Shown here piece by piece: positions 17,467-25,860 of a DNA stretch of 40,458 bases (the stretch's first letter is position 1; every line of letters begins with the position of its first letter). Both the position numbers and the translations under genes were made by a program. Source of the DNA: Peptococcaceae bacterium. Lineage in GTDB: Bacteria; Bacillota; Peptococcia; Peptococcales; Peptococcaceae. The stretch covers positions 1 through 40,458 of the forward strand of contig JAHZHI010000073.1 in the NCBI GenBank assembly GCA_019420345.1, given 5' to 3'. The notes below the pieces were generated by a model. That model made no database searches, was not told where the DNA came from, and saw nothing but the letters and a program-made list of their open reading frames with translations.

Positions 17467-18111
17467 ATGGCGCAATGGATTGCTGTGCTTGCAGGAACGC
17501 CGGTGGACAGTCAGATGGGTGTGGATGTATTGACGCACTATGGATTAGAAGGGCGTGCCTTTCCCTTAGCAGAAGACCCTTGGAAGCAAACGGCGTTTCA
17601 ACTTGCTTCATCTGATAAAAAGCAATGTACAGTACGTCGGGTCTTACAAGATGTGCAAAACCAAGGCTGTGAGAAAGTCTTGGTGTATTGTAATTCACTA
17701 TCAGGCGCGCTTGACTTCAATGTTTTTGTTAATGACTTCAAAATGACGATTGTTACACCATTGTTGGTTTATCAAGATCTTGCGCGCCAATATCAACATC
17801 TTGGCGTGATTGCAGCAAACGCGCAAGGGTTGTCTGGGATTGAACGTACACTATATGCAGCAAATCCCTCATTGGATTTGCTGGGCAGCTGCGCATTAGG
17901 GGTCGTTAACGCCATCGAAGCAGGGATGTCCGCTACTGATATTGTGACGGTTTATCACTTGCGTCAGTTGGCGCAATGGTTTGTTAATTGCAATATGGAA
18001 GCTTTGCTTTTAGGATGTACACATTTTCCATATTTTAAGGATGCTTTGGCTGAGCAAACAATGTTGCCATTGATTGACCCTGCAGAGATGATGGTTCAGA
18101 AGCTTTTTTAG
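17467..18111 (+). CDS. Asp/Glu racemase superfamily protein
   Basis: 214 residues. Two cysteines sit at the expected catalytic positions of the aspartate/glutamate racemase fold: C75 in VYCNSLSGA and C184 in LLGCTHFPYF. The second motif matches glutamate racemase well (GCTH). The first differs from the usual ACNTA and matches a clostridial side branch starting with AVLAGTPVDSQMGVD. Two-base racemization of a dicarboxylic amino acid is likely, but glutamate (for the cell wall), aspartate or another substrate cannot be distinguished. GGAGAGG precedes the ATG. It is the last gene of the three-gene unit and is followed by a terminator. Confidence 0.85.
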   Translation: MAQWIAVLAGTPVDSQMGVDVLTHYGLEGRAFPLAEDPWKQTAFQLASSDKKQCTVRRVLQDVQNQGCEKVLVYCNSLSGALDFNVFVNDFKMTIVTPLLVYQDLARQYQHLGVIAANAQGLSGIERTLYAANPSLDLLGSCALGVVNAIEAGMSATDIVTVYHLRQLAQWFVNCNMEALLLGCTHFPYFKDALAEQTMLPLIDPAEMMVQKLF

Positions 18112-18127
18112 AAGAATGAAAAAATGG

Positions 18128-18166
18128 ATGAGGTTGTCTTGTGAAAAGGACAACCTCATTTTTTTG
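18128..18166 (+). terminator. Intrinsic terminator after the racemase-like gene
   Basis: 10-bp stem TGAGGTTGTC (18129-18138) with GACAACCTCA (18149-18158), then a run of seven T with an intervening TT. Confidence 0.85.
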
Positions 18167-18363
18167 TAAAAAATATGTGTAATCAATAGAAATGATGTGT
18201 GGTTCTTGTAAATTTATTGCAAATGATTGCTGCAATATTTGTGCATGTGAAAGTGTGTATGCTTAATTCTTTGATAAATAAAACAATATGTAGTCATAAA
18301 ATAGGTGGTTTTGACACATATAGTACGATTTTTCAGAAAAATCCGATGGGAAAATTGTTATAT

Positions 18364-18418
18364 TTTACAATAATTTTACATTTGCTCGCTTTTAGACTTA
18401 ACACAGACTTATTAATAT
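18364..18418 (+). promoter_or_regulatory. PhoP-box-like repeats and pst promoter
   Basis: TTTACA at 18364-18369 and 18375-18380 are exactly 11 bp apart. A weaker TCGCTT at 18386 and TTAACA at 18398-18403 continue the helical phase. This resembles the direct TTAACA-type repeats bound by PhoP in Bacillus. TATTAATAT at 18410-18418 can act as the -10, and no -35 is apparent, as expected for an activated promoter. The rest of the 355-base gap is AT-rich. It holds a weak TTGATA...CATAAA pair (18271-18299) and a 7-bp hairpin (18327-18343), but no gene. Confidence 0.65.
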
Positions 18419-18466
18419 AAACCTGTAAGCGAATTTAAAATTCGACTCAAAGAAAGAAGGTAAATA

Positions 18467-19375
18467 ATGAAAAATTGGAAAAAAGTTGGGATCGCAGCGG
18501 TCCTCTGCATGAGTTTATTGGCAGGTTGCGGTGGAAACAGTGATTCGTCTTCAAGCGAAAGCAGCACTTCCTCCGCTTCAGCAGAAACTCAGGATTTGAG
18601 TGGAAGCATCAGTGCCGCTGGTTCTTCAGCCTTGAAGCCTCTGGTTGATGAAGCAGTCAATGAATTTGCTGATGTTTATCCTGACATTGCGATCACTGTT
18701 GATGCTGGTGGTTCTGGTGAAGGTCTGAAACAGGTTTCCGAAGGAACTATCGATATTGGTAACTCTGACGTACCAGCAGAAGACAAGCTGGAAGCTGACC
18801 AGGCTTCTGAACTCGTTGATCATCAAGTATGCGTCGTTACCATGGCTCCAATTGTTAATAATGATGTTTATGAAGGTGGCGTCACCGATTTAACAAAAGA
18901 TCAACTGATTGGCATTTTCACTGGCCAAATCACTAACTGGAGCGAAGTTGGCGGCCCTGATGAAGACATCGTACTCGTAACACGCCCAACTTCTTCTGGT
19001 ACCCGTGCTACTTTCCAGGAATATGCACTGGATGGTAACGAAGAAGCATCTAATGCATCCATGGAAACAGATGATTCCGGCGTACTTCTCCAGAATGTAA
19101 AAGATACCAAAGGTGCCATCGGTTATGTTGCATTGTCTTATCTTGTTGACAACCCAGGCGTTTCTACTGTAGCTATTGATGGTGTTGAACCAACACTTGA
19201 AAATACTTATTCTGGTGACTATCCAGTATGGACCTATGAACACATGTACACCAAAGGTGAACCAAATGATGTTTGCAAGGCATTCATTGACTACATCATG
19301 TCTGACGACTTTGGTGACACCATGGAAAGCCTCGGTTATGGCGTTGCCTCTAAGATGACTGTTACTGAACACTAA
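18467..19375 (+). CDS. pstS: Phosphate ABC transporter substrate-binding lipoprotein
   Basis: 302 residues. A lipoprotein signal peptide ends at the lipobox LLAGC (C21), followed by a serine-rich linker (about 25-45). The mature part has the phosphate-binding loops SAAGSSALKPLVDEA, GGSGEGLKQVSEGTIDIGNSD and RPTSSGTRATFQEYAL. The protein captures inorganic phosphate at the outer face of the membrane and passes it to PstC/PstA. An AGAAGG site precedes the ATG. Codon use is biased as in the aldolase, which suggests high expression. It leads a seven-gene pst-pho unit and is separated from pstC by a stem-loop. Confidence 0.96.
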   Translation: MKNWKKVGIAAVLCMSLLAGCGGNSDSSSSESSTSSASAETQDLSGSISAAGSSALKPLVDEAVNEFADVYPDIAITVDAGGSGEGLKQVSEGTIDIGNSDVPAEDKLEADQASELVDHQVCVVTMAPIVNNDVYEGGVTDLTKDQLIGIFTGQITNWSEVGGPDEDIVLVTRPTSSGTRATFQEYALDGNEEASNASMETDDSGVLLQNVKDTKGAIGYVALSYLVDNPGVSTVAIDGVEPTLENTYSGDYPVWTYEHMYTKGEPNDVCKAFIDYIMSDDFGDTMESLGYGVASKMTVTEH

Positions 19376-19407
19376 TATCAGGAGTAATCCTTATTGAAGC
19401 ATGAAGG

Positions 19408-19443
19408 AGTGGGCTTATCATTTGATGGGTCCACTCTCTTTTA
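19408..19443 (+). promoter_or_regulatory. Stem-loop between pstS and pstC
   Basis: A 7-bp stem (AGTGGGC 19408-19414 with GTCCACT 19429-19435, one G-U pair) has a 14-base loop and is followed by CTCTTTTA. Its stop-proximal position and short T-rich tail suggest a leaky terminator or an RNA-stabilising hairpin that would leave pstS mRNA in excess over the transporter genes. Confidence 0.5.
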
Positions 19444-19460
19444 CGGAAGAGGAAAGAAAC

Positions 19461-20369
19461 ATGATAGAAAAAAGTACGAAAGGAATGTTTTACAAAGAGA
19501 ATGGCTGGCGGGGCCTGGCGGTTTTCTTTGGACTGTTCGTCATCGCACTGACCATATTGATCGGTGCATTCCTTGTTTATAAAGGCTCTGATACATTTTT
19601 AACTTTTGGTCACACGATTTGGGAATTTCTTGGTTCTTCGGACTGGGAACCGGTAGACAATACTTCTGGCGGTGGCTCAGTTGGTGCACTTATTTTTATT
19701 GTTGGCTCTCTTTGCACGTGTGCGCTGGCCTTGGTTATCGCTACGCCATTTGCACTGGGTTCTGCGATTTTTATGACTGAGATTTCTCCAAAGTTTGGTG
19801 AAAAATTCTATCGACCAGTCGTTGAAATTTTTGCCGGTATTCCATCTGTGGTTTATGGCTGGGTTGGCTTAACGGTTTTGGTTCCAGCCATTAAAGTTGT
19901 GTTTGATCGTCAGGTTGGGCACTCGATTCTTGCAGCAGGCATTGTTTTGGCAGTTATGATTTTCCCAACCATTGCCAGTGTTTCTGCAGATGCCTTGGGT
20001 GCTGTGCCATCCAATTGCCGTGATGCAGCATTTGGGTTGGGCTCGACTCGTTGGCAAGCCATTTGGCGTGTGATGGTGCCAGCAGCTAAAAGCGGTATTG
20101 TTACGGGTATCGTATTGGGCTTGGCACGTGCATTTGGTGAAGCCTTGGCGGTGGCCATGGTTATCGGTCAAACAACAGCATTGCCAACAAGTATTTTTTC
20201 AACGTCAAAAACGCTGACAACAGAAATTGCCTCCCAGATGGGGAATGCAATGGAAGGCGGCGAATTAAAGGCCGCATTGTGGACAATGGCATTGCTTTTG
20301 TTCTTGATTTCATTATTGTTTATTACCATTATTCATCGCATTTCCGATAAGAGTGAGAAGGAGGACTAA
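19461..20369 (+). CDS. pstC: Phosphate ABC transporter permease PstC
   Basis: 302 residues from the ATG at 19461. About six membrane segments, with the binding-protein-dependent permease domain and its EAA-type loop (DALGAVPSNCRDAAFGLGSTRWQAIWRVMVPAAKSG) near 185-220, then GEALAVAMVIGQT. PstC pairs with PstA to form the membrane channel. A longer frame opens at 19401, but an AGAGGAAAG site lies six bases before 19461 and the stem-loop at 19408-19435 occupies the extra stretch, so the shorter start is preferred. PstA begins six bases after the stop. Confidence 0.94.
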   Translation: MIEKSTKGMFYKENGWRGLAVFFGLFVIALTILIGAFLVYKGSDTFLTFGHTIWEFLGSSDWEPVDNTSGGGSVGALIFIVGSLCTCALALVIATPFALGSAIFMTEISPKFGEKFYRPVVEIFAGIPSVVYGWVGLTVLVPAIKVVFDRQVGHSILAAGIVLAVMIFPTIASVSADALGAVPSNCRDAAFGLGSTRWQAIWRVMVPAAKSGIVTGIVLGLARAFGEALAVAMVIGQTTALPTSIFSTSKTLTTEIASQMGNAMEGGELKAALWTMALLLFLISLLFITIIHRISDKSEKED

Positions 20370-20375
20370 GGACCT

Positions 20376-21254
20376 ATGAATGAAAAATTAAAACGCGCAA
20401 AAACAATTGATAAATTTATGACCGGCGTGTTTTATGCCCTTGCCATCTTCTTTATTGTATTGCTGGTCGCTTTTGCGGGTAAAGTTATCATTGGCGGCTT
20501 GCTGGGTGCTACACCGGAAATGTTTGCGTTTGAACGCTCTGGCAGTGTTGGTAATCAGTTGTTCAACACCATCTATCTTGTGTTTATTGCTTTGGTTGTA
20601 TCGGTTCCGATTGGCATTTTTGCAGGCATTTATTTGGCCGTTTATGCGAAACAAGGGCCGTTGACAAAATTCCTGCGTATTTGTATCGAAACGCTGTCTT
20701 CGTTGCCATCTATCGTTGTTGGTTTGTTTGGCTATTTGGTGTTCCTCGTGTTAATTGGAATGAACAAAAGCTTGTTGGCAGGTGCGTTATCGGTTTCAAT
20801 TTTGACACTGCCTCTTTTGACAACGACGACAGAAGATGCCATTAAAGGCTTGCCTGCCGGCTATTTCCATGGCAGCCTTGGCCTTGGCGCTACAAAATGG
20901 CAGTCTATCTTTCATGTATTGCTTCCAGCATGCCTGCCTCGTATTATGACGGGGGTTATTCTTGCAGCTGGCCGTGGTTTTGGTGAAGCTGCAGCTCTTC
21001 TTTACACGACAGGATCTGGCACCATGCTGAACTGGGGCAATTGGGACCCGACATCAGCAACCAGTCCATTGAACCTTTTACGTCCTGCAGAAACGTTGTC
21101 TATTCAAATTTGGAACTTGCAGGTTAATGGTCAGGATCGTGCCTTGGCAAATCTTGCGTCAGCTGTACTGATGATTCTTGTTTTGGTGTTTAATATTGCC
21201 GCCAATGCATGGAGCAGACACATAGAAGCAAAGAATGCTGGCGAAAAAGCATAA
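20376..21254 (+). CDS. pstA: Phosphate ABC transporter permease PstA
   Basis: 292 residues with six hydrophobic segments. The permease loop reads DAIKGLPAGYFHGSLGLGATKWQSIFHVLLPACLPRIMTG, followed by GRGFGEAAALLYTTGSG, typical of PstA. It forms the second half of the phosphate channel. An AAGGAGG site at the end of pstC precedes the ATG by about a dozen bases. It is followed after 28 bases by pstB with its own GAAAGGA site. Confidence 0.95.
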   Translation: MNEKLKRAKTIDKFMTGVFYALAIFFIVLLVAFAGKVIIGGLLGATPEMFAFERSGSVGNQLFNTIYLVFIALVVSVPIGIFAGIYLAVYAKQGPLTKFLRICIETLSSLPSIVVGLFGYLVFLVLIGMNKSLLAGALSVSILTLPLLTTTTEDAIKGLPAGYFHGSLGLGATKWQSIFHVLLPACLPRIMTGVILAAGRGFGEAAALLYTTGSGTMLNWGNWDPTSATSPLNLLRPAETLSIQIWNLQVNGQDRALANLASAVLMILVLVFNIAANAWSRHIEAKNAGEKA

Positions 21255-21282
21255 TTTCCGAAAGAAAGGATAGTAACGAATA

Positions 21283-22044
21283 ATGAGTGAAGTGAAGGCA
21301 AAATTTGATGTTCGCAATCTAAACCTTCATTATGGAGCGTTTCACGCATTGAAAGACATCAATATGAAAATTGGTCAAAATGAAATTACTGCATTGATTG
21401 GCCCATCTGGGTGTGGTAAATCAACGTTTCTGAAAACGTTGAACCGCATGCAGGATTTTGTTCCTGACGTTAAAATCGATGGTGAAATCATCATGGATCA
21501 TCAAGATATTTTCCGTGATATGGATGGTATTGAGCTGCGTTATAAGGTTGGTATGGTCTTTCAGCAGCCAAATCCATTTCCTAAAAGCGTGTACGATAAC
21601 GTGGCTTATGGACCAAGAATTTTTGGCATCCGCAAAAAAGCAGAACTGGATGAAATCGTTGAACGCAGTCTGCGGCAAGCGGCTATTTGGGATGAACTGA
21701 AAGATCGTTTGAAGAAATCGGCAATGGGGCTGTCCGGTGGTCAACAGCAGCGTTTATGTATTGCGAGAACACTGGCTGTGGAACCAGAAGTTATATTGAT
21801 GGATGAACCAACCAGCGCACTAGACCCTATTTCAACGTCAAAGATTGAAGATCTTGCGCTGGAATTAAAGAAAGACTATACTATAGTCATTGTCACTCAT
21901 AACATGCAGCAAGCAGCACGTATTTCCGATAAAACAGCGTTCTTTCTTTTGGGTGATATGGTGGAATTTAATGATACAGGTACATTGTTCGCCAATCCAA
22001 AGGACCCACGCACTGAAGAATATATTACAGGGAGATTTGGTTGA
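21283..22044 (+). CDS. pstB: Phosphate ABC transporter ATP-binding protein PstB
   Basis: 253 residues, the usual size. Walker A GPSGCGKST at 40-48, the PstB-type segment FQQPNPFPKSVYDNVAYGPRI, ABC signature LSGGQQQRLCIA near 150, Walker B VILMDEPTSALDP, and the switch histidine in IVIVTHNMQQAARISD. The protein powers phosphate uptake and, with PhoU, is part of the phosphate-sensing complex in well-studied bacteria. Its TGA at 22042-22044 overlaps the phoU ATG by one base. Confidence 0.97.
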   Translation: MSEVKAKFDVRNLNLHYGAFHALKDINMKIGQNEITALIGPSGCGKSTFLKTLNRMQDFVPDVKIDGEIIMDHQDIFRDMDGIELRYKVGMVFQQPNPFPKSVYDNVAYGPRIFGIRKKAELDEIVERSLRQAAIWDELKDRLKKSAMGLSGGQQQRLCIARTLAVEPEVILMDEPTSALDPISTSKIEDLALELKKDYTIVIVTHNMQQAARISDKTAFFLLGDMVEFNDTGTLFANPKDPRTEEYITGRFG

Positions 22045-22703
22045 TGAGAGACTTATATGTAAGTCAGCTTGAACGGCTGAAAAAGGAAATTGTTGAAATG
22101 GCTGCATTGTGTCAGGAAGCGTTGGAAAAGGCTTCTGACGCACTTCTTGAGGGCGATGAGAACAAAGCAAATGATGTTCTAAAATATAGTGTGCTGATCG
22201 ACGACAAAGAATACGTTGTGGAAGCGTTGTGTTCAAGTTTGATTCTTCAGCAACAGCCTGTTGCGGGTGATTATCGTTTAATTTCTACATCATCTAAAAT
22301 TGTAGGGAACCTTTCTCGCATTGGTACACAGGCTGTAGATATTGGTGAAATTGTACTTCGTAAAGAATACAACAAGCGTCCAGTGACGTTGGATTATTTC
22401 AAAGAATTGGCACGAGATGCTCAGAAAATGATTCGCGATGTTATGCAGGCCTTTGAAGAAAAGGACGTTGTATTGGCACGTGAGGTAAAAGCTTATGATG
22501 ATGTTATTGATGAGCATTTCTATAAGACAAAACACAATCTTGCGGGAATGTTAAAACAGGCAGATTCTCGTGAAGAAACAGACTATACACTTGATCTTTT
22601 GATGATTGACAAGTATTATGAACGTATTGGGGATCATGTGGTTAAGATTGCCGAAGCTGTTGAATATTATGTGACAAACCAAATGCCAAAAGCAAACGAT
22701 TGA
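22044..22703 (+). CDS. phoU: Phosphate signalling regulator PhoU
   Basis: 219 residues made of two repeated three-helix PhoU domains (about 5-105 and 115-210), each with an acidic metal-binding E/D-x-x-x-D pattern (for example SVLIDDKEYVVE, and AYDDVIDE with YYERIGDHVVKIAE). PhoU links the Pst transporter to the PhoR kinase and damps signalling when phosphate is ample. I use the ATG at 22044, which overlaps the pstB stop, instead of the TTG three bases earlier. The regulator and kinase follow directly. Confidence 0.95.
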   Translation: MRDLYVSQLERLKKEIVEMAALCQEALEKASDALLEGDENKANDVLKYSVLIDDKEYVVEALCSSLILQQQPVAGDYRLISTSSKIVGNLSRIGTQAVDIGEIVLRKEYNKRPVTLDYFKELARDAQKMIRDVMQAFEEKDVVLAREVKAYDDVIDEHFYKTKHNLAGMLKQADSREETDYTLDLLMIDKYYERIGDHVVKIAEAVEYYVTNQMPKAND

Positions 22704-22727
22704 TCACCTCCAGGGAGGGAGCGAACA

Positions 22728-23399
22728 GTGATCTACTGTGTTGAAGACGAATCTGGTATTCGTAATATGATGGTGTATACTTTGGAAGCAGCAGGGCTTC
22801 AAGCAAAGGGCCTTGAAGATGGCGCAGCACTATACGCAGCGTTGAAGGAGCAGATTCCGAGTTTAATCATTCTTGATATTATGCTGCCGGATGAAGATGG
22901 AATCTCGATTCTGAAAAAATTACGTGTACAATCCAGTACGCAGCGTGTGCCAGTGATTATGGCCACTGCAAAAAGCAGTGAATATGATAAAGTTGTTGGC
23001 CTCGATTCAGGGGCAGATGATTATTTGGTGAAACCGTTTGGAATGATGGAAATGGTGTCCCGTGTGCGTGCAGTATTGCGCCGTTCTGCTCAGGAAGAAG
23101 TGCCTGCCATTCAGTTGGGAAAATTGTATCTCAACCCAAGTGCACATGTTGTCATGATTGATGGAGAGTCCATCGAACTCACGTACAAGGAATTCGAGAT
23201 GCTGTATATGTTGATGTCAAATCCTGGGCGTGTATTTACGCGCCAGCAGTTTTTGACCTGCATCTGGGACCAGGATTATGACGGTGAAACACGTACAGTT
23301 GATGTCCATATTCGAAATCTGCGTCAAAAGCTCGGAGCATGCGGCAATTATATCAGCACCGTTCGCGGTGTAGGTTACCGTATGGAGGTAAGCGAGTGA
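22728..23399 (+). CDS. phoP: OmpR/PhoB-family response regulator
   Basis: 223 residues starting at GTG 22728 after a CAGGGAGGGA site. The receiver domain has acidic residues E6-D7, phosphate-accepting D50 in LIILDIMLPDEDG, T80 and K102 (VKPFG). The C-terminal winged helix has YKEFEMLYMLMSNPGRVFTRQQFL and ETRTVDVHIRNLRQKLG. Position next to phoU and phoR makes this the phosphate-starvation regulator (PhoP/PhoB type), and the repeats upstream of pstS are its likely target. It overlaps phoR by four bases (GTGA). Confidence 0.93.
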   Translation: MIYCVEDESGIRNMMVYTLEAAGLQAKGLEDGAALYAALKEQIPSLIILDIMLPDEDGISILKKLRVQSSTQRVPVIMATAKSSEYDKVVGLDSGADDYLVKPFGMMEMVSRVRAVLRRSAQEEVPAIQLGKLYLNPSAHVVMIDGESIELTYKEFEMLYMLMSNPGRVFTRQQFLTCIWDQDYDGETRTVDVHIRNLRQKLGACGNYISTVRGVGYRMEVSE

Positions 23400-25063
23400 A
23401 AAAACGTATCTTTTTCACAGTCTTTGGCACGGCGTTGGTTACTGTATTGGTAAGCTTGATTTTATTGGTAGGCTTTACTTATCGTTATATCAACGAGGAT
23501 ACCAAAGGGCAATTGTTGGCTCAGTTGGATTATTTGGTTCAAGGTGTCGAGAATGATGGTTTGGACTATTTGAATCAACTTGAAAACGACAGTTATCGTA
23601 TCACATGGATCGCAGCCGATGGCGCGGTCCTTTTTGATAATAGAAACGATGTTAAGAATATGGAAAATCACGCGGATCGTCAGGAATTTATTGAAGCAAA
23701 AGAAAAAGGCATTTCTGAAGTCGAACGTGAATCAACAACAATGACATCGAGATTGATTTATGCAGCGGAGGAACTGTCGGACGGTACAGTTTTACGTGTT
23801 GCGGTTAACAATATTTCATTAGGTGGCGTGTTGTGGATGTTGGCAGGTCCTGCCGCGATTTTGATTCTATGTATTCTTCTTATGGCGACTTTTGTGGCAC
23901 GGCGGTTGTCGCGACGCATTGTTGAGCCGCTCAATGACCTTGACCATCCGCTTGCGAATGATACGTATGAGGAATTGCTGCCTCTGCTTCAGCGTATTGA
24001 GCAACAGCATAAAGAGATTGCTGATCAGGCAGTACTTTTAGATCAGCAGCGGAATGAGTTTCAAACAGTCGTCGATTATATGCGAGAAGGCTTGGTGGTA
24101 CTCAACCAAGAGGGCCGTATTTTGCTCATCAATTGCAGTGGGCGCAAACTTTTGAGAGCGATGGATCAAGAGGAAGATACTAGTGATGATGAAATGATCA
24201 TCAGCCGAGATTCAATGGTCACAGGGTTGCTGGAAAAAGCTTACGATGGAAAAACATCCAGTGCTAGTATTATCATCAATGATCGAACCTATGAAATTCA
24301 TGCCAGTCCTATTGAATCGGAAGAGCGTATTCATGGTGTTGTCTTGTTCTTCGCGGATGTTACAGAAAAAGTGGAAGCTGAACAATTGCGTCGCGAATTC
24401 AGTGCCAATGTTTCTCATGAATTGAAAACGCCGTTGCATAGCATTTCTGGTTGTGCAGAATTGTTGCTGAGCGGCATGGTGAAAGAAGAGGATGAGCCGC
24501 AATTCTTAAAACAAATTTATGATGAAGCGCAGCATATGGTGTCTTTGATTGAAAACATCATTAAAATTTCACGTTTGGATGAAGAAGCCGATGCTTTACC
24601 TGTTGACAAGGTGGATTTGTATGAAGTTGCACAATCCGTAGTAAAGCAGTTAAAACCACGCGCTGAGACACGTGGTATCCTCATGGATTTGAGTGGAACG
24701 CATGTGATCATTAAAGGTGCGAAAACCCTTTTATATGAAATGATCTATAATCTCTGCGATAATGCCATTAAATACAATGTGGAAAATGGCACCATCTCAG
24801 TTAATGTGAAAAAGACAAAAGATGCAGCTGTGGTTAAGGTCAAAGATACTGGTTGTGGCATTTCGGAAGATCAACAGGATCGCATTTTTGAGCGTTTCTA
24901 TCGCGTCGATAAAAGTCATTCTCGTGCCAGCGGTGGTACAGGATTGGGCCTGTCGATTGTGAAACACGCGGCCATTTGGCACAATGCAACCATTAAAGTG
25001 AAGAGCAAGCTGGGCAAGGGAACGACGTTCATCGTGCGTTTTCCGATGAAAAATAAAAAATAA
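23396..25063 (+). CDS. phoR: Phosphate regulon sensor histidine kinase
   Basis: 555 residues. One membrane helix (about 6-28), an extracytoplasmic region to about 145, a second helix (about 148-170), a linker without a clear HAMP pattern, and a PAS-like domain (FQTVVDYMREGLVVLNQEGRIL). The HisKA domain has H341 in FSANVSHELKTPLHS, and the ATPase domain has N (YNLCDNAIKY), G1 (VKDTGCGISEDQ) and G2 (GGTGLGLSIV) boxes. It should phosphorylate the adjacent PhoP when phosphate is scarce. The GTG at 23396 overlaps the phoP stop and has a GGAGG site seven bases upstream. Longer in-frame starts would lie inside phoP and are rejected. Confidence 0.94.
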   Translation: MKKRIFFTVFGTALVTVLVSLILLVGFTYRYINEDTKGQLLAQLDYLVQGVENDGLDYLNQLENDSYRITWIAADGAVLFDNRNDVKNMENHADRQEFIEAKEKGISEVERESTTMTSRLIYAAEELSDGTVLRVAVNNISLGGVLWMLAGPAAILILCILLMATFVARRLSRRIVEPLNDLDHPLANDTYEELLPLLQRIEQQHKEIADQAVLLDQQRNEFQTVVDYMREGLVVLNQEGRILLINCSGRKLLRAMDQEEDTSDDEMIISRDSMVTGLLEKAYDGKTSSASIIINDRTYEIHASPIESEERIHGVVLFFADVTEKVEAEQLRREFSANVSHELKTPLHSISGCAELLLSGMVKEEDEPQFLKQIYDEAQHMVSLIENIIKISRLDEEADALPVDKVDLYEVAQSVVKQLKPRAETRGILMDLSGTHVIIKGAKTLLYEMIYNLCDNAIKYNVENGTISVNVKKTKDAAVVKVKDTGCGISEDQQDRIFERFYRVDKSHSRASGGTGLGLSIVKHAAIWHNATIKVKSKLGKGTTFIVRFPMKNKK

Positions 25064-25078
25064 TTTTGTATAATTTAG

Positions 25079-25104
25079 AAGGAGGCCTTTGTGGTCTCCT
25101 TTTT
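25079..25104 (+). terminator. Intrinsic terminator after phoR
   Basis: 9-bp stem AAGGAGGCC (25079-25087) with GGTCTCCTT (25093-25101, one G-U pair), followed by TTTT. It ends the pst-pho unit. Confidence 0.8.
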
Positions 25105-25136
25105 ATGTAATTATCGAGCGCTAATTTAGAATACAT

Positions 25137-25165
25137 TTGCTAATTTTGGAAACGCCGATTATACT
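25137..25165 (+). promoter_or_regulatory. Probable promoter of the DUF1836 gene
   Basis: TTGCTA (25137-25142), 17-bp spacer, TATACT (25160-25165), 22 bases before the start codon. Confidence 0.55.
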
Positions 25166-25187
25166 ATAGAAGGAAGGAGGGGATTCA

Positions 25188-25805
25188 ATGATTGAATATT
25201 CCCAGGAATTGAATGAATGGGCAAAGGAACTCGCTGAGTTTCATCTTCCACGTTGGGAAGAACTGCCATCTTTAAATTTGTATATGGATCAAGTTGTCGC
25301 TTACATTAATGAAACATTGGAATTTCTATTGGTAGATCCTAATACACAAGCATCAAAAGGTAAAAAAGAAGATCGCCTTTTGACGTCTGCAATGATTAAT
25401 AATTATGTCAAGCAACATTTTATTCCAAAACCTGAGAAGAAACGCTATCATCGTGAACACCTTGCTTGTTTAATGGTTTATGCTTTATTCAAGCAGGTAT
25501 TACCATTGACAGATATTCAAAAAGGCGTTTATTTGCAGCTCGCTTTATGTGAGCATAATTTCCAAGTGGCCTATGACACTTTCTGTCAGCAGGTAGAAGC
25601 CAATCTTGTCTATGTAGCAGATGTTGCGCAGGGTAAACCTGTTCGTGAAGTGGTTGATTCAGAAATGCCGCAATCTGTTTTAGGAACAGGAATGTCTGCC
25701 TTGTCATTGGCTTCAAAGATTTTGGCGCAAAAAGTATTGGCATTGAATACTCAGGACGATACTATGGATTATGGCGTTGAAATGGTTGCTGAATCAGAAG
25801 AATAA
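25188..25805 (+). CDS. DUF1836 family protein
   Basis: 205 residues. The segment TSAMINNYVKQHFIPKPEKKRYHREHLACLMVYALFKQVLPLTDIQKGV (about 66-115) is the hallmark of DUF1836 (PF08876). It looks like a winged or MerR-like DNA-binding helix bundle and is widespread in Bacillota, but its function is not established. No membrane segment is present. A GGAAGGAGGGG site precedes the ATG. It is a single-gene unit with its own promoter and a strong terminator shared with the minus-strand gene opposite. Confidence 0.88.
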   Translation: MIEYSQELNEWAKELAEFHLPRWEELPSLNLYMDQVVAYINETLEFLLVDPNTQASKGKKEDRLLTSAMINNYVKQHFIPKPEKKRYHREHLACLMVYALFKQVLPLTDIQKGVYLQLALCEHNFQVAYDTFCQQVEANLVYVADVAQGKPVREVVDSEMPQSVLGTGMSALSLASKILAQKVLALNTQDDTMDYGVEMVAESEE

Positions 25806-25812
25806 AATAAGA

Positions 25813-25860
25813 AAAAAGGATCCGCATCGAAAATATTTCTTTTCGATGCGGATCCTTTTT
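25813..25860. terminator. Strong bidirectional terminator
   Basis: A near-perfect 21-bp stem, centred on GGATCCGCATCGAAAA (25818-25833) with its complement at 25840-25855, flanked by A-run and T-run. It serves DUF1836 on the plus strand and the HD-like gene on the minus strand. Confidence 0.9.

Noticed and set aside
18199..18420. 73-codon plus frame upstream of pstS
   Set aside because: It runs through the PhoP-box-like repeats and the -10, in AT-rich DNA, and starts at an unsupported GTG.
19401..19460. Longer N-terminus for pstC starting at 19401
   Set aside because: The extra stretch covers a stem-loop and has no well-spaced ribosome binding site, whereas 19461 does.
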